Below, one piece after another: positions 55,179 to 64,000 of a stretch of DNA of 64,000 nucleotides. The stretch is from Utricularia gibba (taxonomy: Eukaryota; Streptophyta; Magnoliopsida; Lamiales; Lentibulariaceae), in contig NEEC01000014.1 of NCBI GenBank assembly GCA_002189035.1, positions 1,056,501 to 1,120,500 of the forward strand, given 5' to 3'. Below the pieces are notes generated by a model that had not been told where the DNA came from, made no database searches, and saw only the letters and a program-made list of their open reading frames with translations. Within the stretch, counting starts at the first letter, position 1. Each line of letters opens with the position of its first letter. The translations under genes were made by a program, and so were the position numbers.

Positions 55179-56442
55179 CAATACAAAGCTCCCAAAAACA
55201 GCTCATCTGAGAACAACAGAAGCTATGATTCCAAGAATCTTTCAGCTACCCCCGTGGCACATCATAAAAAAGAGACCAGAAGACATTGCATTGAAACCTC
55301 CAGATTTCGGGAAGAATGCAAGTCGAAATGGATCAAGAAATGACGATCCGCGAAGACCGGTGTCAGCGTTTGGACATGAAGTAAACTTCCCGTCAGATTT
55401 CCATGGATTTAGAAGAAAACCAGATGACCAGGCCTGACCCGGTCGTTTTCTATGGACCTAAAGCCCACCTTCTATGACCCAGCGTAGGCCCAGCCCTAGG
55501 GGATTATGGGTCCAAAGGGTTTGACCATAACTGATAATTCCCTCCCAACAATACAATTAAATTGTAATTGAATAGCTTAAGATCGCGAGATATCCCTAAC
55601 AATAGTTAGTTAAAATCATACCTGTTTAAAATAGAAAAAAATAAAAATACGTTTCAATGATGATTTAATAATTATTCAATTTGATATCAGAAAAAAACGA
55701 ATTTTTCAATTTCCAATCGCCTAAATCATGGAACTAGAAGTTAAAACTGGCAAGAGTTTTTCATCTTTCTTTTTTAAGAATAGTTGTGGATTGACATTTT
55801 TTAAATTAACAATTAGATGACTTAAGTGAACAAATGTAAAATCAAGGTATATAAAAAACATTAAAAAAATTATATTCAATCGATTATTAATAATTTATAA
55901 GTTATTATATATGTTACGATTTTATTTTCAATTCTCAATTTTTGGTTTTTATTGTAATGTCATGATAGACCTAATATTTAATTCGGTTAAACTTTATTTA
56001 TTTTTTTATAATTGTAAATAATGCTCTAATTATAGATTGATATGATTTTTGTCACATAATCTCAATGTATCTCTTTATTTTTTAACTTAAAGTTAGATAA
56101 TATGAGATACATCTTGACCACTCAAATTATATAATAAGTAAAACATTTTGATGTCATGTTGAAATTAAGAATTCAATGAATCAGATAAATACATGTAAAA
56201 TATAAATACATAATAAATATAAATCATATTATAAAAAATTAAATCTAATTGATCAATAGTAATTTGTTATATAATAATTATTTAACTCTAAGTTTCAATG
56301 CAAGATTCTTTATTATAACGGGTACGACTAGGTTTTCACATTTGATTTATGAAAGTGAACAGTGATAACCCACCCACTTAACTCTTTAACCGAAAACACG
56401 ATGTGTTTCACGCAGGCGCACAGCCGTCGAGGACTTAAAACT
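55179..56442. other. AT-rich intergenic region
   Basis: The first 300 bp includes the promoter and leader of the DUF616 gene, with GGCCCAG/AGCCC elements near 55461-55495. The rest to about 56330 is very AT-rich and without recognisable structure or coding potential. The end is the 3' UTR of the CLE gene. Confidence 0.45.
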
Positions 56443-56705
56443 CTAGTGTCGATTGTGAATGGGATCAGGCCCTCTTTGAACCCTCCTTTTGCTGGAGCTG
56501 CTCGCATCGAACTCGCTGCCCTGAGTAGAACGATCTGTTCCCTCGTTGCCCCGGAGCGGTACGCACTCCGCGTCCGCAACGGCCTCCGATGGCAGTCCTG
56601 CCGGTCGACCGGCGCCGTCATGGTGACCAGGCCTCGGACTGTGGAAAGGGCTAAGCAAGCGAAGAAGAGGAAGAGTGCCATGTGACAGCAGTTGCGCGCG
56701 ATCAT
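56443..56705 (-). CDS. CLE peptide hormone precursor (CLE25/26/45-like), frameshifted in this sequence
   Basis: CLE genes encode short secreted precursors that release a 12-13 residue arabinosylated peptide read by LRR receptor kinases. On the minus strand, one frame from Met 56705 encodes a signal peptide (MIARNCCHMALFLFFACLAL, then STVRG). A second frame ends SSSSKRRVQRGPDPIHNRH and stop at 56443. RRVQRGPDPIHN (56452-56487) fits the CLE consensus with the G-P-D-P-I-H-N core and resembles CLE26 (RKVPRGPDPIHN) and CLE45 (RRVRRGSDPIHN) as I recall them. The usual second hydroxyproline context P is Q here. The span is 263 nt, one short of a multiple of three; one extra base joins signal and motif into an 87-aa precursor, the usual size. 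The most likely site is the CCCC run at 56549-56552. A short intron is the alternative, though most CLE genes have none. Confidence 0.75.
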
Positions 56706-57921
56706 CTTGTGGGTGGGGATATCGGTAGCCTTTCCACTGCGCTTCGATCCAGGCGCAAAAGCCCTCATAAGGACTCACAGGAGAATCCAGTGAATTGCGT
56801 TCAATCGTATCAGCGCAAATTGCAGCATAAGAATGTCAGAGGAAGAATAAAGATGGCTGGAACAAAACCCTCATGAAGTTAAGCATCTTTTCATTTTTTT
56901 TTTCAATGCGTTTATTTCAACTAATAATAGTAATAATTGCAAAACAAAATATGTAAATAATTGATTATTTTAAAAAAACATAAATTGTGAAGAAAATTAA
57001 ATGAAATTCAAAATATTTAAGAGAAAATGTCTTTTTTTCAAAAAAGAAAAAGAAGGAAATTTTTTTGATGAACCTTTCTGGTATGGTAAAGATTCCTTTC
57101 ATGGTTATGAGCCTTTCCATTCATGGGAGCAAATCATATATTTGTCTAAATAAGGGAGACAAATGCTATTCCTCACATCTGGAAGGACTAAATAGCAAAT
57201 TCTATGAACTATAAAAAAATCACTACAAAGTTTATTTTATTTTCCAATCTCTATTCCCACTGTTAGTCCCATGATCAATCCCTTCATACATTTTCCACTA
57301 GAATATATTTATTATATTTATATTCAATTTTATTTTAACCCTACCATTTAAAACTCATTATCAATTTAATTTTTCAGCTTTGATTCATAAAATTATTTTT
57401 AATCTATTTTCACTCAATGAATTCAAAATGCGATTTTTGAAATGGTTATTATTTCTAATTTTAGGTTAAAATAAAATATTTTTAATCTATTAAAACTTTT
57501 TTTACTTTGAAAATAAAATAATTAATTTTATAAATATGTAAACTCTAATAGATAATTCTCAATTTAAAAAAAATTTAAATAAATATGTACAATCATTTAA
57601 TAAGTAATTTTAAAAAATAATGAAAATATATTAATTAATTTAATATTTTGAAATTCATACCCTATGGGGGAGAAACGTGAGGGTTTGAATTATGAGGTAA
57701 AATACAGTGGAATGTTGGTTTCGTTGTCCATCAGAGGATCTGACACCCAAAACAAACTTGCAACAATGTGGATAGTTTCCGGTGACCACCCGAATCCGAA
57801 CCAGAGAAGGAGGCCATTAATAGCAAGAGTGAGATCTCCGGCAGCGGTAGTAGTAGTAGTAGGTGATGGGTAGCTCCATCTGAACGACAACGACGTCACA
57901 GTGAGAAATAACAGCTTCCGG
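56706..57921. other. AT-rich intergenic region between CLE and MYB genes
   Basis: Holds the CLE promoter (about 56706-56880) and then AT-rich sequence without coding potential to about 57660. The final 260 bp is the 3' UTR of the MYB gene. No additional gene is supported. Confidence 0.45.
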
Positions 57922-58916
57922 TTACTCTTCTCTCCTGCTTCGTCTGGAGGTCCCTCCATCTCCATGTCTTTCGTTCTGGGGAACCTCCACGCCCAGAAAG
58001 TCGATGAATGGCGGTGGAGGGGCGGAGGCACCGGAAGGGTTGAATGGGAGGATCCTGTGTTGCGCAGAGAGGGTCTGGTTCTGGGTGTGCACGCGTAGTT
58101 CTCCTCCTCCTTCTGCTGCTGTCTCCGGGAATAATGATGATGACCTTCCCCACGTGTGGTACTGGGCTCCTGTGATGATCACGATGACGTGGGTTCGGTG
58201 AGGAGGGTAATAATGATAATTGGGTCCGGAGATGAGAGAAGGCATACCGGGGAAGAAAGCGAGCGGGGGCGGAGGCCAGAATTCGACGGGGTTTCGTTGT
58301 GGGGATGTGTTGTCGGAGACGTAGTGCTGGCCGAATTTTCTTCTTCTGTTGGCGGAAGAAGATTGCTGCTGCTCGCGGTATTTTCTCGCCATGACCACGT
58401 GCCAATGATTCTTCACGGCGTTGTCGGTTCTTCCCGGAAACAGCCGCGCGATCATCGCCCATTTGTTGCCGTACAGCCGGTGCGCCGCCATCAGCTTCTC
58501 CTCCTCGTCGTCGGTGAAGGCCCTCCTATTTATCCGAGGATCCAGCTGGTTGAACCACCGCAGCCGGCAGCTTTTCCCTTCCAAAACCAACAAACAGACG
58601 CCTCAGCAGATGCCTTCCATCACCGGAGAGAAACACTATAATGTAGATGTAATACTAAGTCACCTGATCTCCCCTGAAGCTTCTCCGCAATGAGATTCCA
58701 GTTCTGGGGTCCGTAAGTGGCAACAAGCTCCTTCAGCTTCAAGTCCTCCACGGGCTTCCAATGCCCTCTACAGCACATCTTGCTAAACTGCTGCTGCTGC
58801 GGCACCAACCCTTCAGCTTCTTCATTCAGATCAAGCCCCCATCTCTTCAACACGTAGCTCCTCCTGCTACTAGTATCAGTAGAAGAAGAATCCGCAGCAT
58901 TGCTCGCAAAGGCCAT
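57922..58916 (-). CDS. R2R3-MYB transcription factor (MYB52/54/56/105/117 group)
   Basis: Nuclear DNA-binding factor of the subgroup linked to secondary-wall, seed-coat and lateral-organ boundary control. Two exons (58916-58664 and 58577-57922) give 302 aa. An acidic/Ser-rich N terminus precedes the MYB domain. R2 starts [20 protein letters not shown] and ends [21 protein letters not shown]3 includes [20 protein letters not shown] and [20 protein letters not shown]. The regularly spaced Trp residues are as expected, with the first R3 Trp replaced by Phe ([10 protein letters not shown]), normal for the family. [11 protein letters not shown] and [12 protein letters not shown] are group signatures. 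The C terminus contains [19 protein letters not shown]; the group typically ends FIDFLGVGAS or similar, so the extra residues after LGV are unusual. The single intron is 86 nt; many R2R3-MYBs have two. Confidence 0.92.
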
Positions 58917-61037
58917 TTCTTTTGCTAAGTCTGAGACAGAGAGAGAACTGGGTGTGGGGACTGAAGAACTGGGAGTTGATTGCCAGATAAAATAACAAGA
59001 AGCAGAGAGCTCCCTCCCTCCCTACCTCCCTCCTTCTCCCTCTCTGGTGCGTGTCCCTACAGAAGAGTTAGCAGTTTTCGTGCTCATTTTGGGGTCTGAC
59101 ACGGGAAATTGGCGTTTTGTTGACGGGGCCATTCATCGTATTCGATGAAGGAAGTTGATCCACAAAAGTAAAAGATTTTGAGAAGATAGCTTTTTTCAGA
59201 CACAGAAGAAAGAGAAGCATCACAACTAGTAGTCAAGTGAAGTCTAACAGAAAGGCACTGCTTCCCTTGATGATGCTAATAATGAGCTTACTGTTTCTTT
59301 TTCTTTTCTGTTGCTTGCTTCTTCCAAGGGCTTTTGACCGCCATAAATTTCCTCCATAAACAATAAAATAACCCCAACCTCCATGCACAACAATACAGAA
59401 ACACCCTAGAAAAAAATCTCTTGCTTCCTCCCATGGCCACCATCCTGTGCACACACTTTTTTACTAGGAAAGCCTGTACCTCCCTCAAACCTCAGTTCCC
59501 ACAACACAAACACCATTACCCATAGTTACAATACCAGAAGAAAATGAAAACAAAGAACTGGCGTAATGTGATTGTCTGATACAGATTTTGACTGGCAGAT
59601 TCCACCGATGGCATCCATTTTTGGGACTGCGATGGGATGATGGAGGATGGGGAACGGTAACTTTTGAGTGGTTAAAATGGGGTAATCCATATGGGCGTCT
59701 GCTGGATCCACAGTGTGTAAGAATCTCAGTGCAGCTCTTTTACCAGATTGAATGCTGCTGAAGATTTTGATTTTAACCCCGTGGGATAAAAACCCAAAAA
59801 AAAAAGAAGAGAAGGGAGTTGCAATAATGCCGATGGTTTGAACATTTGACGACAGATGGAGGTGTAAAAGGAGAAAGACGTGGAGGAGCAAAACCAAGCG
59901 CAGACGAAACCAGTTAATTTATTTCCTCTGCGCGAAGACTACCCAGAGGACCGCCACACACGCAGATATCCATCCTCTCCCCTTCAGTGAAACCTGGGGC
60001 CACAAATGTAAATTCCGCTTCCTCTGGTCTCCTCCATCCACAAAATCTACGTTCTTTTTCTTCTGTGTGTTCACACGCGTTCATGAATTTCGCATTTTGC
60101 ATCCGCGCCCCTCAACTTTTGTATATTTAATAATTAATATATAGGCCCTCCACCCGGAATTAAAGTCAGAATATTTGATATTAGTTAGTATTTGATTGAT
60201 GCGATGCCATAGGACTATAAATATTTAATTAATAGTTTTAAATAATCTAGATATTGTATGAATTTTTTTTAATTCTGCATATATAAATTATTTAAAATTA
60301 TATCATTTTAATTTAATAAAAATCAATTAATTCTATTTTCAATCTCAATAATAAAAAGTATCTAAAAAATCAATCTATTTGAATGAATTTTATTTAAATC
60401 CAAGTAAATTAAATCTATTTAATTTATTTTATCAAGCATATGCAATTCAATCTTGAACTTTTTAGGATACGTATTCCAACCAAACCATCATTTTAAGAAT
60501 TGATTAATTTATAATAATCTAAACCATTTTAATTTATATCCACCTAACAAACTTGGACTTCCACTTAATATGCAAGCACAAAAACTATCCTCGAAAACAA
60601 CCATTTTCCCCTTTCAAACATGAAAGTAAATGAAAAAGAACCTGAAAATCAGGTTTGCAGGTCCTGCCACAAAACACTGCATTGATTTATGAGCTTAAGC
60701 ATTCTGGTAATCTTCAACTTCAAATCATTTTACAGAATTAAGCGCACCCTGGTAGGTAGGGAATACCCCCCTGAATGCGGTGTTCTTGAGCATTGCAGAG
60801 CTTTGTTTTCAATGGCCACTGGCATTGCAGGGCAGGTGGATATAGTAGGCATGGTAACTAATTCTATGCTTTAGAAGGATTGGAGTTCAGTCATGCCTCA
60901 ACAATGGCGCAGAGCGCGCGCAGCAAACCACATATATCATAAGGATGTCACAGTTGATCAATTGAACCACAGAGCAGTCTCATCATCGTTCGGCATTTTG
61001 TAAGTAAATGTACAAATGAAGAAGCAAGGAAGATGAC
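58917..61037. other. Intergenic region upstream of the MYB gene
   Basis: 2.1 kb without a supported gene. The region 58917-59060 is the MYB leader, with CCCTCCCTCCCTACCTCCCT pyrimidine repeats. Between 59230 and 60110 several open frames on the minus strand lack any family signature. From 60110 to 60560 the sequence is AT-rich. The end contains the mTERF 3' UTR. Confidence 0.45.
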
Positions 61038-61910
61038 TTACAGGGGTTTGGTCTCAGTCAGCTGCAACCGCTTCTCAACCAGGCGCACAATGAATTCGCC
61101 ATCGCTCACCTTCAGCATTTCCGGGAGAGGCATCAGAAAACCGTAGTCCATCAAAAGCCGGTGTCTTGGCTTGATCTTCCTCTCTAAGCTGAAGGAGAAG
61201 TACTGAGGGAACCTCTTGATTTCCTCCAAGTCTCCATTCATTTCCTTCAAGAAGTACTCAACTTTGGGTCGGTAATTCTTCTCGACGCTCAAGGTCAGGA
61301 GTCTGGGCGACCTCAGGACCATATTTCTGACAACATCGTATTCGATCCCGAGACCCATAAAAAACTCGAGTTTGGGCATGAAAGTGGTCTCGACGCTGGA
61401 AACTAGGAGCAGGGTGGTTTGGGAGGTGAGCCTATTGGGACCTACGAACCCCAATCCGGTGAGGAAATCGAAGGCGGGCTTCAATTGCGAATCGACGTCG
61501 GAGACTAGAAGCCGCGGGCAGCGGCAGATCGATTTGCCGATTTCGGGGAACGGGAGCTGCACGACGTGAAGTAAAAAATCGACAACGGGGTAAATGTGAG
61601 AGTACGGATCTACCGTGAGAAGCTGGGGGTACATATCGAGAATCCTGCCGATGGCGGCGGCGTCGAGGCCCATGGAAGATAGTGATTGAGCGACTGAATC
61701 GATGGTAGAGATGGGAGCGGAACGGAGGTTCGGGTTTAGCTGGAGGGCTTTCGTAGGGTTTATCTTCAAGGATTGAAGGTAGACAAGTTTTTGCCTGAAT
61801 TTGACGCCGGCGTCCTCCACCACCGCCGCCGAGCCTTGCGAAGCGCCGAGATGAGCATTTACGGCGGTGCGGTGTGCGTTCAGCCACAGGCTTTGCGCGT
61901 GGAGCATCAT
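61038..61910 (-). CDS. mTERF-family organellar protein (MTEF1-like)
   Basis: Helical-repeat nucleic-acid-binding protein imported into plastids or mitochondria, where mTERFs act in transcription termination, RNA splicing or ribosome assembly. A single exon of 290 aa starts at 61910 (Met at 61907 is equivalent). The N terminus (MMLHAQSLWLNAHRTAVNAH) is a weak targeting sequence. Repeats carry the mTERF Leu-x3-x-hydrophobic pattern with Pro at position 8: MGLDAAAIGRILDMYPQLLT, FPEIGKSICRCPRLLVSDVD, EYDVVRNMVLRSPRLLTLSV and DLEEIKRFPQYFSFSLERK. The C terminus MLKVSDGEFIVRLVEKRL is characteristic of this mTERF subgroup. No frameshift or intron. Confidence 0.92.
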   Translation of the reverse strand: MMLHAQSLWLNAHRTAVNAHLGASQGSAAVVEDAGVKFRQKLVYLQSLKINPTKALQLNPNLRSAPISTIDSVAQSLSSMGLDAAAIGRILDMYPQLLTVDPYSHIYPVVDFLLHVVQLPFPEIGKSICRCPRLLVSDVDSQLKPAFDFLTGLGFVGPNRLTSQTTLLLVSSVETTFMPKLEFFMGLGIEYDVVRNMVLRSPRLLTLSVEKNYRPKVEYFLKEMNGDLEEIKRFPQYFSFSLERKIKPRHRLLMDYGFLMPLPEMLKVSDGEFIVRLVEKRLQLTETKPL

Positions 61911-62010
61911 CTGCTAACGCTTGGCTCCGAAGATCACGCACGCGCGTTATTTATTGGGCCTATTGATATCATTGGGTCCATTCCCACGAATGACATATGG
62001 GCCTTCATCA
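61911..62010 (-). promoter_or_regulatory. Site II-type elements upstream of the mTERF gene
   Basis: TATTGGGCCTATTG at 61953-61966, ATTGGGTCCATT at 61971-61982 and ATATGGGCCTTC at 61995-62006, all within 100 bp of the start codon. TGGGCC site II elements are common in promoters of organelle-targeted proteins, consistent with the product. Confidence 0.5.
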
Positions 62011-63517
62011 CCACATAAAAAATTAGAGCTGGGCATGAGTTCGACCCGTTAGATTACGGGTTGAACCGGCCTAGTCGAAAATCAATCAATTTTGTGACTA
62101 CGGGTACGGGTTGATGGGTCAAAATGGTCAATGCGTCCCATGTCATGGGTTGACTCTGGTCATTATAATATTAATTTTTGTATTTTAGGTAACCCAAACA
62201 TAGAATTGTAGTGTGTCGACGCCAAATAAGTATATTGTTTATCTTAGGCACCACAATCATAACATTGCGGTACCTCAACATTATTTTTAGATAATCATAA
62301 ACCTACCTTTTTGACGGTTACCAAACATTGCAAATAACATGATATTTATGAATGAAGCTTCAATGGTGGTTCCAAAAACGCAGCTAACTCACAATTTCTC
62401 TCCAAATGCATGATGAAGAGTAGCGACGAACTTCTTAAACAATGGAAGAGTAATAAAATTCAAACACATTTGCAAACCATGTATTTATACTCACACGAAT
62501 TGGGCTTAATTGGATTGTGCTAAGCCCAACGATAGTGCTGTCCAACCCATTTTTTATTGGGCTACGTGTCAGGCCCAATCCCACTAGCCCACCAAGTCGA
62601 CCCGTACCCATGTATCATGAACTAATACCATACCCATTTTTTATGTTGATGGGTCACATGTCTCACCCGTACCGTACCCTACTTTTAATAAATTACCTTA
62701 CTTTTGTTATTTGGTTTGCATTTTATCATACTATTGAATAAAAATTTTAATTAAAATGAAAAAAGTAAGTAAATTTTTTATATCATATTTTCTTTTGAAT
62801 TATGCATTTCTTTTATTCAAAATTTTTGAAAATACAATTTATTATAATATTTTATAATACATATATTATACATTTGTATTGTTTTGATTTATATTTCTTT
62901 ATAAGTAATTTATTTATTTCAATCATATGTAATATTATGAAAAAAGTATTAAAATCTATTTTCACTTTTCGATAAATAAAATAGTTTAATTTACATTTGT
63001 ATTGTTTGATATTTTTCATGAAATCTATTTTATTTTTTTATCATTAATATAGTATTAAAAAATTTTAACAAAAATAATGTACCATATTTTATTATTTTGA
63101 TAATTAGATTTTGTAATCTTTTAAAAAAGTGAAATGAATATACTATTGATGAAATTATAAAGTTATTTTTTTTATTTTTAATACAGATAAATTGCAAATA
63201 AATGTTATTAGTAAGATAAAATGCAAATAAACTATATTAGTAGGGTAAAATGCAAATAGCAGACGTCTGACAGCGGTTAGGTTAAAGGTCGACAGAGACG
63301 GCAGCAGCGGTTCATTCTGAAAATTACCCATTGTCCATTTCTCTCTCACACACCACGTACAAAAAATTGCACAGGGTGGTAGGTATATTTCTAACAAACA
63401 CAAAACATAATGAGTATTTTTCAAAAAAACCCCGGCAGCACCTCCGACATAAATGCTACTGCTTTAACTAGACCAAAGGAATACAGTCTGATGGTGAGAC
63501 TCAAGTAAATACTGAGT
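62011..63517. other. Intergenic, possible decayed mobile element and AT-rich tract
   Basis: 62030-62690 contains recurring GACCCGT/ACGGGTC-type words (TCGACCCGTT, ACGGGTACGGGTTGATGGGTC, TCGACCCGTACCCAT, GATGGGTCACATGTCTCACC) in both orientations, which suggests an eroded repeat or non-autonomous transposon. A perfect inverted repeat TTGGGCTTA...TAAGCCCAA lies at 62500-62529. From 62690 to 63260 the sequence is very AT-rich. The final part is the expansin 3' UTR. No coding gene is supported. Confidence 0.4.
62500..62529. repeat. Short perfect inverted repeat
   Basis: Arms TTGGGCTTA (62500-62508) and TAAGCCCAA (62521-62529) with a 12-bp loop. It could be a paired site II-type element or part of the surrounding decayed repeat. 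It is not followed by a T tract and is not a terminator. Confidence 0.6.
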
Positions 63518-64000
63518 TTATGGAAACTGACCGCCGACGAAGGTGCCTCCGAAGGACCAGCCTTCCGGCGTAACATTCTCTGAGAGGATGCTACGACCGT
63601 CGCTGGTGGTGATGTTGAAAGAGAGGCGCTGGCCATCAAGGAATGAGTTGCTTTTCCAAAGCTGACCGAACTCTTTGGACATCGACTTCCAGCCCGTCTT
63701 GGTTCCCTTTACAGATACTGCGACCACGTCACCGGCGCCACCCACGTTGGAAATGAGTACAAGATTGAAGTAGGAGCGGCCCTTGATTGTGAATCTTATG
63801 CCACCAGAGACCTTACAGGAAACCCTCCGGTAATTGACAGGAAAGGTGCTTCCCCACAGAGCACTGGCATCGTATTCTGGTGGTTCCAAGACGATATGCC
63901 GCAATGGAGGGTTGGCATCCGTCAAAAAGCCGGAAATCTTAACAGAGATGGGAGCAGGGAGGAAACAATGCTCATAGGTAGCACATCTTATCTCCAAACA
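63518..64000 (-). CDS. Alpha-expansin, C-terminal part (5' end beyond the window)
   Basis: Secreted wall-loosening protein acting on cellulose-xyloglucan contacts. Only the last 160 residues are present; the gene continues past the right edge. The visible part begins in the six-Cys GH45-like domain (EIRCATYEHCFLPAPISVKI) and passes through FPVNYRRVSCKVSGGIRFTI. It then enters the C-terminal pollen-allergen-like domain with the conserved aromatics (SYFNLVLISNVGGAGDVVAV, KGTKTGWKSMSKEFGQLWKS), and ends FGGTFVGGQFP. The HFD motif normally expected before the YRRVPC segment is not seen; the aligned stretch reads EPPEYDASALWGSTF, keeping the Asp but replacing His-Phe by Glu-Tyr. The family position is secure from the GGQF end and the tryptophan spacing. 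The subgroup cannot be fixed without the N terminus. Confidence 0.9.
   Translation of the reverse strand, partial: CLEIRCATYEHCFLPAPISVKISGFLTDANPPLRHIVLEPPEYDASALWGSTFPVNYRRVSCKVSGGIRFTIKGRSYFNLVLISNVGGAGDVVAVSVKGTKTGWKSMSKEFGQLWKSNSFLDGQRLSFNITTSDGRSILSENVTPEGWSFGGTFVGGQFP

Noticed and set aside
58156-58641. 161-codon open frame antisense to the MYB gene
   Set aside because: It is the mirror of a GC-rich, strongly coding strand. It has no family resemblance and no start context beyond chance.

Overview
This is a nuclear segment from a flowering plant, almost certainly a eudicot. The evidence is the set of plant-only families (type-B response regulator, SEO phloem protein, TBL, WAT1/EamA transporter, PBL kinase, DYW PPR, HD-Zip I, BOI-type RING, PADRE, CLE, expansin), GT-AG introns and AT-rich spacers. 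The genome is compact: 26 protein-coding loci and one tRNA fit in 64 kb, and most introns I could place are 56-110 nt. I cannot name the species.

Layout. 0.2-1.9 kb (-): type-B ARR. 3.9-5.4 kb (+): P-class PPR with a frameshift. 7.8-9.9 kb (+): RCC1-repeat protein with a probable GC-AG intron. 10.8-16.6 kb (+): tandem pair of SEO genes with nearly identical exon plans. 17.0-17.9 kb (+): GNAT acetyltransferase. 18.7-20.7 kb (+): MKP1-like dual-specificity phosphatase that looks broken. 21.0-22.6 kb (-): AP2C-type PP2C. 23.3-23.9 kb (-): unrecognised RESWY-repeat protein with a frameshift. 24.4-25.7 kb (+): TBL O-acetyltransferase. 25.9-27.7 kb (-): WAT1-related transporter. 28.1-30.8 kb (-): class II TPS. 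32.6-33.4 kb (-): cis-prenyltransferase. 34.1-35.3 kb (-): alkenal/enone reductase. 35.5-36.6 kb (-): BOI-type RING ligase. 39.4-39.9 kb (+): PADRE protein. 40.3-41.0 kb (-): OB-fold protein. 41.8-44.1 kb (-): pyruvate dehydrogenase E1-alpha. 46.2-47.1 kb (-): HD-Zip I with a frameshift. 47.3 kb (+): tRNA-Ala(AGC). 47.7-49.6 kb (-): DYW PPR. 50.7-52.6 kb (+): PBL34/35/36-type kinase. 53.1-55.2 kb (-): DUF616/MUCI70-like protein. 56.4-56.7 kb (-): CLE peptide precursor with a frameshift. 57.9-58.9 kb (-): R2R3-MYB. 61.0-61.9 kb (-): mTERF. 63.5-64.0 kb (-): expansin cut by the window edge.

The genes are ordinary plant neighbours, not an operon. Two local relationships deserve attention. The SEO pair is a tandem duplication of structural phloem proteins. 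The MKP1-like and AP2C-like phosphatases are convergent neighbours from two unrelated folds that both act on MAP kinases, and the first carries lesions. Four genes (PPR, RESWY protein, HD-Zip I, CLE) each need exactly one extra base to restore a coherent family protein. In three of them the break falls on a G/C run, and in the fourth a G/C run is the best candidate. This looks more like residual homopolymer error in a long-read assembly than four independent mutations, and those loci should be read with that in mind. I found no evidence of a novel multi-gene system.
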